Assembly: GCF_004348535.1 (NCBI RefSeq)
Contig: NZ_SMJX01000002.1
Span: 1-64,000 of the forward strand
Reading direction: 5' to 3'
DNA: 64,000 bases
Source of the DNA: Actinomadura sp. KC216
Lineage (GTDB): Bacteria > Actinomycetota > Actinomycetes > Streptosporangiales > Streptosporangiaceae
Positions 1 to 8,476 of this stretch are shown in pieces. The position numbers and the translations under genes are program-made. The notes under the pieces are model-generated. The model was not told the origin of the DNA and made no database searches. It worked only from the letters and a program-made list of their open reading frames with translations. Position 1 is the first letter of the stretch, and the number at the start of each line of letters is the position of its first letter.

Positions 1-156
1 GCCGAGGGCGAACTCGGCGATCTCGGCGCCGTCCGGGTAGGGCGGGGCGAGCGGGGCGTTGAGGACCTCGTGGCGCGGTGGGACCGGGATGGGCTCGTCC
101 CTGCCTGGGAGCGCCTTCTCCGGGGTGACCATCTGGGTCTTCGCGAAGCCGAACAT
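1..156 (-). CDS. msrA: Peptide methionine sulfoxide reductase MsrA, N-terminal part
   Basis: The first 52 codons of a gene running off the left edge. The residues read MFGFAKTQMVTPEKALPGRD and continue into a Pro-rich linker, which matches the N-terminal arm of actinobacterial MsrA, the enzyme that reduces methionine-S-sulfoxide in oxidised proteins with thioredoxin as electron donor. The catalytic GCFW motif would come directly after the last visible codon, so activity cannot be judged. A GGAGG lies only one base from the ATG, too close for a normal Shine-Dalgarno spacing. The ATG at codon 9 is an alternative start, but homologues keep the upstream MFGF-type residues. Confidence 0.8.
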   Translation of the reverse strand, partial: MFGFAKTQMVTPEKALPGRDEPIPVPPRHEVLNAPLAPPYPDGAEIAEFALG

Positions 157-231
157 GCCTCCAGGTTAGCTCTCACGAGGGGTCATGAGTGTTGTTCCTT
201 ATGGCTGATTACGTCCTGGTAGGTTGCCTTC

Positions 232-1116
232 GTGAGGCGGGGCATCGCGTTCGGGGTCGCGGCGTACGGGCTGTGGGGGCTGTTCCCGCTGTACTGGCCG
301 CTGCTGAAGCCTGCGGGCGCGGTCGAGATCCTCGCGCACCGGATCATGTGGTCGCTGGTCGCGGTGGGTGCGGTGCTCGCGGTGCAGCGGCGGTGGGTGA
401 GGGCGTTGAGCGTCCGGCAGGGTGGGCTGCTGGCGCTGGCGGCCGTGGTCGTCACCGTCAACTGGGGGACGTATATCTACGCCGTCAACAGCGGGCAGAC
501 GATCGAGGCGGCGCTGGGGTACTTCATCAATCCGCTGATCAGTGTGCTGTTCGGGGTCGTCGTGTTCCGGGAGCGGCTCCGGGGGTGGCAGTGGTGCGCG
601 GTTGGGATGGGTGCGGTGGCCGTGGTCGTGTTGACCGTCGACTACGGGCGCCCTCCCTGGATCGCACTGGTACTGGCGTTCGCTTTCGGGACTTATGGGC
701 TGATCAAGAAGTTCGCCGACATGCCTTCGGCGGAGGGCCTGGCGGTCGAGACGGCTGTGCTGTTCCTGCCTGCTCTGGGGTTCGTGGTCTTGCTGGAGGG
801 GCAGGGCGACGGGACGTTCGGGCATCAGGGTGTCGGGCAGGCCCTGCTGCTGGCCACGGCGGGCGTTGTGACCGCTGTGCCGATGATGTTCTTCAACGCG
901 GCGGCGATCCGGCTGCCGCTGACGGTCATCGGCATGTTGCAGTACCTGGCCCCTGTGCTGCAGTTCGCCATCGGGGTGTTCGTCCAGCATGAGGAGATGC
1001 CGCCGAGCCGCTGGGCGGGCTTCCTGCTGGTGTGGCTCGCGCTGGTGATGCTGACGTGGAACGGACTGCGCGTCGCCCGCCGGGAACCGCTCCCCGGGAG
1101 CGCCCGGGGCGGCTAA
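232..1116 (+). CDS. rarD: RarD-type EamA family permease
   Basis: 294 residues with about ten hydrophobic segments and the two EamA repeats of the drug/metabolite transporter superfamily. The N-terminus (RRGIAFGVAAYGLWGLFPLY) and the internal segments WGTYIYAVNSG and LGYFINPLISVLFGV are typical of RarD proteins. RarD is an inner-membrane protein first linked to chloramphenicol sensitivity; its real substrate is unknown, with amino acids or other metabolites as likely cargo. The GTG start has only a weak ribosome binding site, but the N-terminus aligns with the family. It is divergent from msrA with a 75-base gap that must hold both promoters. Confidence 0.85.
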   Translation: MRRGIAFGVAAYGLWGLFPLYWPLLKPAGAVEILAHRIMWSLVAVGAVLAVQRRWVRALSVRQGGLLALAAVVVTVNWGTYIYAVNSGQTIEAALGYFINPLISVLFGVVVFRERLRGWQWCAVGMGAVAVVVLTVDYGRPPWIALVLAFAFGTYGLIKKFADMPSAEGLAVETAVLFLPALGFVVLLEGQGDGTFGHQGVGQALLLATAGVVTAVPMMFFNAAAIRLPLTVIGMLQYLAPVLQFAIGVFVQHEEMPPSRWAGFLLVWLALVMLTWNGLRVARREPLPGSARGG

Positions 1117-1157
1117 AGTGCCGGACGTCACACGCGCCCGGATCCAAGGAGCCCCCG

Positions 1158-1505
1158 TTGCGGCTGGTCAGCGTCATCGTCCTAGGAACGGGCCTCATCG
1201 CCGCAGGCATGCTGGCCCCGGGGACCGGCGACGCGACGGACGACGGCGCCGTCCTGGTCGACCCCGACGTGGCGCATCCGGGCCAGCGGGTCGACGTCTC
1301 GGTCCCGCAGTGCGTGAGCCATGGGCAACAGGTGATGTCCGAGGCGTTCACCAGGCCGGCGAAGAACGGAACCGCGACGATCGGGCGCGACATAAAGCCG
1401 GGCACCTACACGGTGGTGGCGAGCTGCGGCGGCCACCGGCTGATGGGCGAGATCGCGGTATCCCGGCGGCGGCCCTGGCCCACGCTCCCGCTGGCCGACC
1501 GCTAG
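1158..1505 (+). CDS. Small secreted protein of unknown function
   Basis: 115 residues from a TTG start preceded by AAGGAG six bases upstream. Residues 1-22 form a signal peptide (hydrophobic VSVIVLGTGLIAAGML after one Arg). The mature part has two cysteines (in SVPQCVSH and VASCGG), spaced as for one disulfide, and alternating hydrophobic and polar residues that suggest a small beta-sandwich. No membrane anchor or sortase signal is seen. It follows rarD by 41 bases and may share its transcript. Third-position GC is high, so I regard the gene as real. I do not recognise a named family. Confidence 0.6.
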   Translation: MRLVSVIVLGTGLIAAGMLAPGTGDATDDGAVLVDPDVAHPGQRVDVSVPQCVSHGQQVMSEAFTRPAKNGTATIGRDIKPGTYTVVASCGGHRLMGEIAVSRRRPWPTLPLADR

Positions 1506-1510
1506 AAGAT

Positions 1511-1566
1511 CATTCGACACGCTTCACCTATTTCGAACCTGAATTCGATTTAGGTCGAGTCGAATG
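1511..1566. terminator. Long extended stem-loop after the secreted-protein gene
   Basis: Outer arms CATTCGAC (1511-1518) and GTCGAATG (1559-1566) pair perfectly. Inside them ACCTA/TAGGT (1526-1530, 1551-1555) and TCGAA/TTCGA (1533-1537, 1544-1548) also pair, separated by a symmetric tt/tt internal loop and closed by a six-base loop. The element starts five bases after a stop codon and has no U tract. It is markedly A+T-rich for this genome. Transcription terminator is the simplest reading; an RNA regulatory structure is possible. Confidence 0.5.
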
Positions 1567-1617
1567 TTAGCGACTGCCAGTGAAGCGAGTCTGACTTCGT
1601 GACAAATTGCTTGCAAA

Positions 1618-1631
1618 GTGATCCACGTCAC
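1618..1631. promoter_or_regulatory. CRP-type dyad upstream of the terpene/conservon operon
   Basis: GTGATCCACGTCAC reads GTGA-N6-TCAC, the core of the actinobacterial CRP/FNR consensus TGTGA-N6-TCACA; the outermost bases deviate (A and C). It lies 34 bases before the proposed -35 box of the P450 promoter, within the 308-base gene-free stretch 1506-1813. The rest of that stretch holds the stem-loop, the promoter candidate and an A+T-rich leader. Confidence 0.35.
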
Positions 1632-1664
1632 CTGGGATTGGTGAAACTCCTACCGAGAGGATGC

Positions 1665-1693
1665 TTGTTTTCGTTAAATGATCATGTGATACT
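1665..1693 (+). promoter_or_regulatory. Candidate promoter of the P450/terpene operon
   Basis: TTGTTT (1665-1670) and GATACT (1688-1693) are separated by 17 bases and resemble housekeeping sigma -35 and -10 boxes. They sit in an A+T-rich stretch about 120 bases before the P450 start, giving a 5' leader of roughly 110 bases. Both hexamers are imperfect, so this is a candidate only. Confidence 0.3.
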
Positions 1694-1813
1694 CCACTCG
1701 AAACCGTCAACAGTGCACAACCATCAACAAAGTACGTAAATCAGCCCCAGCGACCGAAGTCTCTCAGGGTCCCCGCCGCCCGACCACCGCGCCCGCCGTC
1801 ATAGGGGTCGAGA

Positions 1814-3169
1814 ATGTCCGTCGATGCTGGTCCGCGATCCGTTCACGATGCTCCCGTCCTGTCCCTCGGGCATCTGCCGGCGCTGTTGCGGGACCCGTTG
1901 AAGGCATTCGCCGCGATCGGCCGGGAGGCCGGCGGCCGGATCGCGCGGGTGAACCTCGGCCCCTTCCGCCCGTACCTGATCACCCACCCTGAGCACCTGC
2001 AGTACGTCCTGCGCGACCACGTGGCCAACTACCGCCGCGAAGGCATGATGTGGAAGCCGCTCAGCCGGCTCACCGGCGAGGGCTCCGACGTCGATCCGAG
2101 CTGGCCGGTCAAGCGCAAGGTCTTCCAGACGCTGCTGTCCGGCCCGAGCATCGCGGCCTTCTCCGACGAGATGACCGCCACCATCGCCGAGGCCGTCGAC
2201 GATCTCGGCGCGCGCGCCGAGCACGGCGGGCCGGTGGACGCCTTCGCGGAGATGACCCGCGTCGTGTACCGGACGATCATCCGGGTCCTGGTCGGCGACC
2301 GCATCTCGCTGTCGGAGATCGACGAGCTCGGCCGCGTGATGGTCACGGCCACCACGTCGTCGTTCCGGTCCCGGATGCTGATGCCCTTCATGCCCCTGTC
2401 GATCCCGCTTCCCGGCGACCGGGCCTTCAACCGCTGCGTCCAGGCCGTCGACGATCTCATCCTCCCCATCGTCCGGGAGGCGCGGCGCACCGGCGCGGAC
2501 GGGCAGGACGTCGTCTCCATGATGATCCGGGCGCGGGACGGCGAGGGCAGGGGCGTCGACGACCAGGCGGTGCGCGACGGCATCGTCGGCCTGTTCGTCG
2601 CGAGCACCGACACCACCGTGTCGGCGCTCTCCTTCATCTGGGCGGCGCTGGACGCCCACCCCGAGATCCGCGCCAGGCTCTACGACGAGATCGACACGGT
2701 GGTGGGGACGGACACCCCCGGCTTCGACCACGTGCCAGACCTCGTCTACACCAAGAAGCTCCTGCACGAAGTCCTGCGCTGGTACTCCGTCGCGTGGATC
2801 ACCCCCCGGACCGTCCGGGCCGACGACGTCATCGACGGGGTGCGGATCCGCGCCGGATCCACCGTGATCATTTCTCCCTTCCTGACCCACCGGCTGCCGG
2901 AGTTCTGGCCGGAGCCCGAGGTCTTCGACCCCGAGCGCTTCGCGCCGGACGTCTCGCGTCACCGGTTCGCCTACATGGCCTTCGGCGGCGGCCCCAACCA
3001 GTGCGCCGGACGCGTGTTCTTCTTCCTCGAGGCGCCGCTCATCCTGGCGACACTGCTGAGCCGGTTCCGTCCGGTGCTGCAGAACACGGCGCCGGTCGAG
3101 CCGCGGGTCGACATCACGTTGAAGCCCCGCGAACCGATCCGGATCCGCCTCGTCCCGGTCAAGCGGTGA
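1814..3169 (+). CDS. Cytochrome P450, first gene of the terpene/conservon cluster
   Basis: A soluble bacterial-type P450 of 451 residues. Visible landmarks are the I-helix ASTDTT (263-268), the K-helix ExxR as EVLR (319-322), PERF (373-376) and the heme loop FGGGPNQCAG (390-399) with the axial thiolate Cys397. The Arg or His normally found in FxxGxRxCxG is Asn395 here, an unusual change in an otherwise intact enzyme. There is no ferredoxin or reductase gene beside it, so electrons must come from elsewhere. Its stop overlaps the ATG of the terpene synthase by one base, which implies co-translation and a role in oxidising the cyclase product. P450 genes are known companions of some Streptomyces conservons. 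Confidence 0.9.
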   Translation: MSVDAGPRSVHDAPVLSLGHLPALLRDPLKAFAAIGREAGGRIARVNLGPFRPYLITHPEHLQYVLRDHVANYRREGMMWKPLSRLTGEGSDVDPSWPVKRKVFQTLLSGPSIAAFSDEMTATIAEAVDDLGARAEHGGPVDAFAEMTRVVYRTIIRVLVGDRISLSEIDELGRVMVTATTSSFRSRMLMPFMPLSIPLPGDRAFNRCVQAVDDLILPIVREARRTGADGQDVVSMMIRARDGEGRGVDDQAVRDGIVGLFVASTDTTVSALSFIWAALDAHPEIRARLYDEIDTVVGTDTPGFDHVPDLVYTKKLLHEVLRWYSVAWITPRTVRADDVIDGVRIRAGSTVIISPFLTHRLPEFWPEPEVFDPERFAPDVSRHRFAYMAFGGGPNQCAGRVFFFLEAPLILATLLSRFRPVLQNTAPVEPRVDITLKPREPIRIRLVPVKR

Positions 3170-4080
3170 TGGCGCCCGGAATGGATCCGGTTCCGTTCGG
3201 CGGCGGGGAGACGTCTGCCGCGGCGGAGCACGGACGGATCTGCGCCCTGGCGATGGAATGCCAGCGCGACTTGCAAGAGTGCGTCGACGCCTATCCCGAT
3301 CTCTTTCCCAGCAAGCCCTTCGACGGGCGGCTCTTCTCGGCCGTGGCGCTCGCCAACGCGTTCGGCTCTCCCTGGGCGACCGCGGCCGATCTCCGGATCG
3401 CCATCAAGACGTCGATGTGGAACTTCGCGGCCGACTGGCAGATCGACTACCTCGCCGGGACGCGGGACGAGGTCCAGCGCCTGATCACGGGATGCCTCGC
3501 GGTCGCGGACGGCACGAAGCCCGCCGGTGGCAGCGCGATCACGACCTTCCTGGCGGAGATCGTGGAGGATCTTCGCGGCGGGCCCGCGTCCGGCATCCTC
3601 CCGGTCTGGCGTGACCAGCTCGGCCGCTGGCTGGCCGCCATGGCCCGCGAATGGGAGTGGAAGGCGGACCTGGCCGCCGGCCGCGCCGCACCGCCGACTT
3701 TCGAGGACTATCTGGCGAACGCCGACAACTTCGGCACCACCTGGGTCAACCTCGCCCACTGGATCCACACCGGGGACGCGGCGACCGTCGCCCGCGTCGA
3801 CGAGCTGTGGGCGGCGAGCCAGGAGGTGCAGCGCATCCTGAGGCTCCTCAACGACCTCGCCACCTACCGGCGCGACGTCGAGTGGGGTGATCTCAACGCC
3901 CTGATGCTCGGCGTGGAGCGCGGCGACGTGCGGGGACGGATCGAGGAGATGGTCGAGCACAGCCGGAAGCTGATCGACCCGCTCAAGGACGACTGCCCCG
4001 AGGCCGCCGCCTACCTCGAACGGCAGATCGGTTTCAGCGTCGGCTTCTACGGCGTCACCGACTACTGGGGGACGCTGTGA
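3169..4080 (+). CDS. Class I terpene synthase-like protein
   Basis: 303 residues with the all-alpha build of class I terpene synthases, which ionise prenyl diphosphates with Mg2+. The first Asp-rich motif reads DWQID (89-93), keeping the first and last Asp of DDxxD but with Trp at the second. The NSE-type motif reads NDLATYRRD (228-236) with Asp in the usual Glu place and Glu238 two residues on. No C-terminal RY pair is evident. The start ATG overlaps the P450 stop (TGATG), and the 3' end overlaps the class II cyclase by four bases. With that partner the likely substrate is a bicyclic C20 diphosphate. The altered metal motifs leave catalytic competence open; a diverged or non-ionising member is possible. 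Confidence 0.75.
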   Translation: MAPGMDPVPFGGGETSAAAEHGRICALAMECQRDLQECVDAYPDLFPSKPFDGRLFSAVALANAFGSPWATAADLRIAIKTSMWNFAADWQIDYLAGTRDEVQRLITGCLAVADGTKPAGGSAITTFLAEIVEDLRGGPASGILPVWRDQLGRWLAAMAREWEWKADLAAGRAAPPTFEDYLANADNFGTTWVNLAHWIHTGDAATVARVDELWAASQEVQRILRLLNDLATYRRDVEWGDLNALMLGVERGDVRGRIEEMVEHSRKLIDPLKDDCPEAAAYLERQIGFSVGFYGVTDYWGTL

Positions 4081-5792
4081 GCGTCGAGGACAACGCCCCC
4101 CAGACGGGCACGACCGAAGCGGATGGCGGCGCCGATCTCCACGCGGCCGCGCGGGAGCTGGTCGCCGGGCTGCTGGACGAGCCATGGGGGCAGGTGTCCC
4201 CGTCCGTCTACGAGACTGGGCGGCTGGTGACCCTCGCCCCCTGGCTCAGGGGGCATCGCCGGCGGCTGGAGCACCTGGTCGCCACGCAGCGTCCCGACGG
4301 CGGCTGGGGCGGGTTCGGCGGCTACTCGATCGTCCCCACGCTGAGCGCGGTCGAGGCGCTCCTCGAGGCGCTGCGCCGGACGCCGGACGGCACCGCGGGC
4401 ACGGCGGCCCAGCTCCGGCCCGCCGAGCGCGGGCTCCAGCAGCTGGCGCGGATGCTGCCCTGCATGGACGCGCGAGCCATTCCCGACACGCCCGCGAACG
4501 ACCTGATCATCGCCGCCCTGATCCGGTCGATCAACGACCGTCTCGGCGACGTGACCGGGCGCGCGGGCACGGCGCTCTCCCCACTCTCCTTCGCCGGGCG
4601 GCTGGCCCTCCCGGCGGGGGTGGACGGCGCGCGGCTGGAGATGGTTCGGGCGGCCGTCCGCAACGGCACGGGCCTGCCGCTGAAGGTCCTGCATGCCCTG
4701 GAGGTCGTAGGCACCGCCGCGCGCGGGCATCACGCGATCAAGCCAGAGCCGACCGGGACGGTGGGAGCGTCCGCCGCGGCCACCGCCGCCTGGCTGGACG
4801 AGACGGGCCGGTCCGGTGACGCCGCGGCCCGGGGCAGGGCCAGGCGTTTCCTCGAACGCGTGGTGGACGGCCACGGCGGCCTGGCGCCCTGCGGCATACC
4901 GATCACCGTCTTCGAACGGTCGTGGGTGGTGAGCGGCCTGATCCGGTCGGGTCTGGCCGTCCGCGTGCCGGCGCAGATCGTGTCCGAGCTGGCCGCCGCG
5001 CTCGGGCCGGGCGGGGCCGCCGCCGCTCTGGGGCTGCCCGCGGACGCGGACACCACGTCCGTGACCCTGTACACGCTCGCATTGCTCGGTAAGCCGCACG
5101 CCCCGGACGCGCTGTGGGAGTTCGAAACGGAAACGCACTTCTGCACGTGGCCCGGCGAACAAGGCTTCTCGGTCACCGTCAACGCGCATGTCCTCGACGC
5201 CTTCGGCCAGTATCTGCGCACCGCGTCCATGGGCGGTACGCCGCCACCGCATGGCGTCCCCGCGAACGCCGGGATGGCGCGTTACCGGGAGGCCGTGCGA
5301 AAGCTCACGCGCCTGCTGAGCGAGCGGCAGCGGTACGACGGAAGCTGGTCCGACCGCTGGCACGCCTCGCCCTACTATTCGACGATGTGCTGTGCGCTCG
5401 CGCTGAGTCAGTTCGGCGACGACGCCGGAAACCGGGACGTCGGGACGAGCGTCCGGTGGGCGCACGAGTGGGTCCTCACGACGCAGCGTTCGGACGGCTC
5501 ATGGGGCCGGTGGGAGGGCACGGCGGAGGAGACCGCTTATGCGTTGCAAACTCTGGCGCTGACCGGGCCCATGGCACCGGAAGTAGAAGAATCCTTCAAC
5601 CGCGGGTGCGATTTTCTCCACCGGACGGCGAACGGCCGGGACGATTGCGGGATTTCCGGCCCGGCGCTTTGGCATGACAAGGATCTCTACCATCCGAGGG
5701 CGATTGTGAAAGGCGCGGTGTTGTCCGCGCTTCACCTGGCGGACACCGCACGGCAAGCGCACGGTGGGGCTGTCCGCCGTTCGCACATGTAA
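4077..5792 (+). CDS. Class II diterpene cyclase (copalyl diphosphate synthase-like)
   Basis: 571 residues of the squalene-hopene/copalyl synthase alpha-barrel family, beginning at a GTG that overlaps the class I stop. QW-type repeats are seen as TQRPDGGWGG (70-79), RYDGSWSDRW and TTQRSDGSWGRW. The position of the catalytic DxDD holds DADTT (323-327), so the usual fourth Asp is Thr. Variants with Thr there occur among bacterial class II diterpene cyclases, so the enzyme may still protonate GGPP. The length is close to that of bacterial CPS proteins rather than squalene cyclases (about 630). It is soluble, with no signal or membrane segment. The expected product is a labdane-type diphosphate handed to the class I partner. 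Confidence 0.8.
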   Translation: MSVEDNAPQTGTTEADGGADLHAAARELVAGLLDEPWGQVSPSVYETGRLVTLAPWLRGHRRRLEHLVATQRPDGGWGGFGGYSIVPTLSAVEALLEALRRTPDGTAGTAAQLRPAERGLQQLARMLPCMDARAIPDTPANDLIIAALIRSINDRLGDVTGRAGTALSPLSFAGRLALPAGVDGARLEMVRAAVRNGTGLPLKVLHALEVVGTAARGHHAIKPEPTGTVGASAAATAAWLDETGRSGDAAARGRARRFLERVVDGHGGLAPCGIPITVFERSWVVSGLIRSGLAVRVPAQIVSELAAALGPGGAAAALGLPADADTTSVTLYTLALLGKPHAPDALWEFETETHFCTWPGEQGFSVTVNAHVLDAFGQYLRTASMGGTPPPHGVPANAGMARYREAVRKLTRLLSERQRYDGSWSDRWHASPYYSTMCCALALSQFGDDAGNRDVGTSVRWAHEWVLTTQRSDGSWGRWEGTAEETAYALQTLALTGPMAPEVEESFNRGCDFLHRTANGRDDCGISGPALWHDKDLYHPRAIVKGAVLSALHLADTARQAHGGAVRRSHM

Positions 5793-5998
5793 CGTAGGTC
5801 ACAGTTCGCGGCTCTCCTCGGGCGACTTTCTTTCCGATGTAGACAAACTGCGCCAATTGCACCGTCTATGTTGCTAAGGTACAGCGGGTGCACGGCGGCG
5901 ACCTCTCTCGCAATGCACCCAGCGACAGCAGCGGCTCGAAGGCGGCAACCCCCCGGTAACGGACCGCGAGTCATCCGGAACTCGTTGAGGACAGGTTG

Positions 5999-8476
5999 AT
6001 GCGCATCCGCAACACGCGTCTGCGGACCAAGATCACGGCCCTGATCGCGTCCCTGATCGCACTGTGGGCCTTCGCCGCTTGGGTCACCCTCCGGGAGGGA
6101 CTGACCCTCGTCTCGGCCAACACGATCGACCAGAACGTCACCCGGCCGATGGTCGACCTCGTGACGAGCCTGCAGAAGGAACGCAGGCTGTCGCTCGTCT
6201 ATCTCAACAGCCCCGGCCTCCAGCAGCGGCAGGCGCTCGACACGCAGCGCGCCGAGGTGGACGCCGCCCGGACGATCTACCGCCAGCGCGCGGGCGACGC
6301 GTCCGGCGCGGGCGGTGACTTCCTCGAACGGCGCATCAAGGAGTCCTTCGGCCTCCTCGACGGCATCACGGCCGGACGGAACGCGATCGACGCCCGGAGG
6401 GCCGACCGCGAGTCGGCGATGCGGCCCTTCAACGCGCTCATCGACTCGGCGTTCCGCATCTACAACGCCGCGGGCGGCGTCAACGACGAGGGGATCGCCA
6501 AGGACAGCCGGGCCCTGAACTCGCTGACCCGGGCCAAGGAGATCCTCTCCCGGGAGGACGCCGTGCTCGCCGGCGCGCTGGCCGCCGGCCGCCTCTCGAG
6601 CGCCGATCACGCGCAGTTCATCGCCCTCGTCGGCACGCAGCGCCATCTCCACCAGGAGGCGGCGGCCGAACTGCCCGCCGCCGACCTCGCGGACTACCGG
6701 CGGGTGACGGAAAGCGCCGCCTACCGGCAGGTCCGTGCCATGGAGGACCGCGTGTTCCAGAGTCGGCCCGGCACACCGCTGCGCCTCAAGGCCGAGGACT
6801 GGCGGAGGTCGATGGAGGTCGTCCAGACGGGACTCGAGGACGTCGTCCTGAACGGCGGCGAGCGGCTGGTCGAACGCGCCAAACCGGTCGCGGTCGGGGT
6901 GTTCGTGCGGTTGGCGCTGGCCGGGGGGCTCGGGTTGCTGGCGGTCATCGCGTCCGTCATCGTGTCGATCACCACGGCGCGGGCGCTGGTGCGGCAGCTG
7001 GAGCGGCTGCGGAGCGCGGCGTGGGAGCTGGCGGAGAAGCGGCTGCCCGGGGTCGTGGAGCGGCTCGGGCATGGCGAGACGGTGGACGTCGCCGCCGAGG
7101 CGCCGCCGCTGGAGTTCGGCACCGACGAGATCGGGCAGGTGGGGCGCGCGTTCAACGCCGTCCAGGAGACCGCGATCCGCACCGCCGTCGAGCAGGCCGA
7201 GCTGCGGCGCGGCGTCCGGGACGTCCTGCTCAGCCTGGCCCGCCGCACCCAGACGCTCGTGCACCGGCAGCTGACCATGCTCGACACCATGGAGCGCCGC
7301 CGCGACATCGAGGTCAAGGAGCTGGAGGAGCTGTTCAAGCTCGACCACCTCGCGACCCGGATGCGGCGCAACGCCGAGAACCTCATCGTGCTGTCCGGCG
7401 CGCTGCCCGCCCGCGGGTGGCGCAACTCCGTCCCGATGGTGGACGTCGTGCGCGCCGCGGTCGGCGAGGTCGAGGACTACACCCGCGTCACCGTGCTGCC
7501 GTTCGGGCCGGTCGAGCTGGCCGGACGCGCCGTCGGCGACCTCACCCACCTGCTCGCCGAGCTGATCGAGAACGCGGTGTCGTTCTCCCCGCCCGAGACC
7601 GTCGTGCAGGTCGGCGGGCACATGGTGGCCAGCGGCTACGCCATCGACATCGAGGACCGCGGGCTCGGCATGACCGACGACAAGCTCGACGAGATCAACG
7701 CGCGGATCGCCGACCCGCCCGACTTCAACCTGCAGAGCTCCGTGCAGCTCGGCCTGTTCGTGGTCAGCAGGCTCGCCGAGCGCTACAACGTGCAGGTCTC
7801 GCTCAAACGCTCCGCCTACGGCGGGACCACCGCCGTCGTCGTCATCCCCCGGGAACTCGTCGTCGAGCAGGCTCCGGCGCCCCTCCCGGCCGCCACCACC
7901 AAGAACGGCCTGGAGGTGCGCCGGCCCGCCGCGATCGGCGCCGCCTCCGGGCCCGGTGGGGGAACCGGGCCGCAGCCCGCGCTGATGGCGGTGCCGCCGC
8001 CCGAGCGCGAACCGGCTGCGTCCGAGCGCGAAACGGCTCCGTCCCCGTCCGGCTCCGACGGTGCGGGCGAACCCGGCGGGCACCCCGCCACCGGCGAACC
8101 CCGGGCGGACGAGCCCGCCGGGCATGACGAGGCCGACGCCGGTCCGCGGCCCGAGGCGGAGGACTCCCATCCCCGGCCAGAGGACCAGCCACCCGTGCCC
8201 GACATCTCCACCACACCGTCCGGCCTGCCCGTCCGGGTTCCGCAGGCGAACCTGGCCGAGCCGCTCCGTACCGACGAACCGGTCGCGGCCGGCGAGCCGG
8301 ACGAGCACGACGACCCCGGCCGCTCCCCCGAGGAGATCCAGCGGATCATGGGCTCCTACCAGCGCGGCACCCGGCAGGGCCGCTCCGACGCCGCCCGAGC
8401 CGAGCAGGCGGGCGAGGCCGGAGAGAGCGGCAAGATCCTCGGCACCAACGCAGCGGAAGGCGAGGAAGATCAGTGA
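5999..8476 (+). CDS. cvnA: Conservon sensor histidine kinase-like protein CvnA
   Basis: 825 residues. A first membrane helix (about 12-30) and a second (about 297-325) flank an extracytoplasmic helical domain like the nitrate/nitrite-sensing (NIT) domain. A HAMP-like linker and the conserved block DHLATRMRRNAENL follow, then a HATPase with N-box ELIENAVSF (about 520) and DRGLGM (about 554). The last 200 residues are a Pro/Glu-rich tail. The canonical phospho-His H-box is not evident, as usual for this family. CvnA is the membrane scaffold of the CvnABCD complex in Streptomyces. I chose the ATG at 5999 over the TTG at 5996 because GAGG sits eight bases before it. The 206 bases upstream (5793-5998) are A+T-rich and probably hold a promoter, but I see no clear boxes. 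Confidence 0.9.
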   Translation: MRIRNTRLRTKITALIASLIALWAFAAWVTLREGLTLVSANTIDQNVTRPMVDLVTSLQKERRLSLVYLNSPGLQQRQALDTQRAEVDAARTIYRQRAGDASGAGGDFLERRIKESFGLLDGITAGRNAIDARRADRESAMRPFNALIDSAFRIYNAAGGVNDEGIAKDSRALNSLTRAKEILSREDAVLAGALAAGRLSSADHAQFIALVGTQRHLHQEAAAELPAADLADYRRVTESAAYRQVRAMEDRVFQSRPGTPLRLKAEDWRRSMEVVQTGLEDVVLNGGERLVERAKPVAVGVFVRLALAGGLGLLAVIASVIVSITTARALVRQLERLRSAAWELAEKRLPGVVERLGHGETVDVAAEAPPLEFGTDEIGQVGRAFNAVQETAIRTAVEQAELRRGVRDVLLSLARRTQTLVHRQLTMLDTMERRRDIEVKELEELFKLDHLATRMRRNAENLIVLSGALPARGWRNSVPMVDVVRAAVGEVEDYTRVTVLPFGPVELAGRAVGDLTHLLAELIENAVSFSPPETVVQVGGHMVASGYAIDIEDRGLGMTDDKLDEINARIADPPDFNLQSSVQLGLFVVSRLAERYNVQVSLKRSAYGGTTAVVVIPRELVVEQAPAPLPAATTKNGLEVRRPAAIGAASGPGGGTGPQPALMAVPPPEREPAASERETAPSPSGSDGAGEPGGHPATGEPRADEPAGHDEADAGPRPEAEDSHPRPEDQPPVPDISTTPSGLPVRVPQANLAEPLRTDEPVAAGEPDEHDDPGRSPEEIQRIMGSYQRGTRQGRSDAARAEQAGEAGESGKILGTNAAEGEEDQ

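Noticed and set aside
1559-1566. Possible integration attachment site at the A+T-rich repeat
   Set aside because: No tRNA, integrase or matching direct repeat is present; the pairing is explained by a hairpin.
5996-5998. TTG as cvnA start
   Set aside because: The ATG immediately after it is better spaced from GAGG; the difference is one residue.
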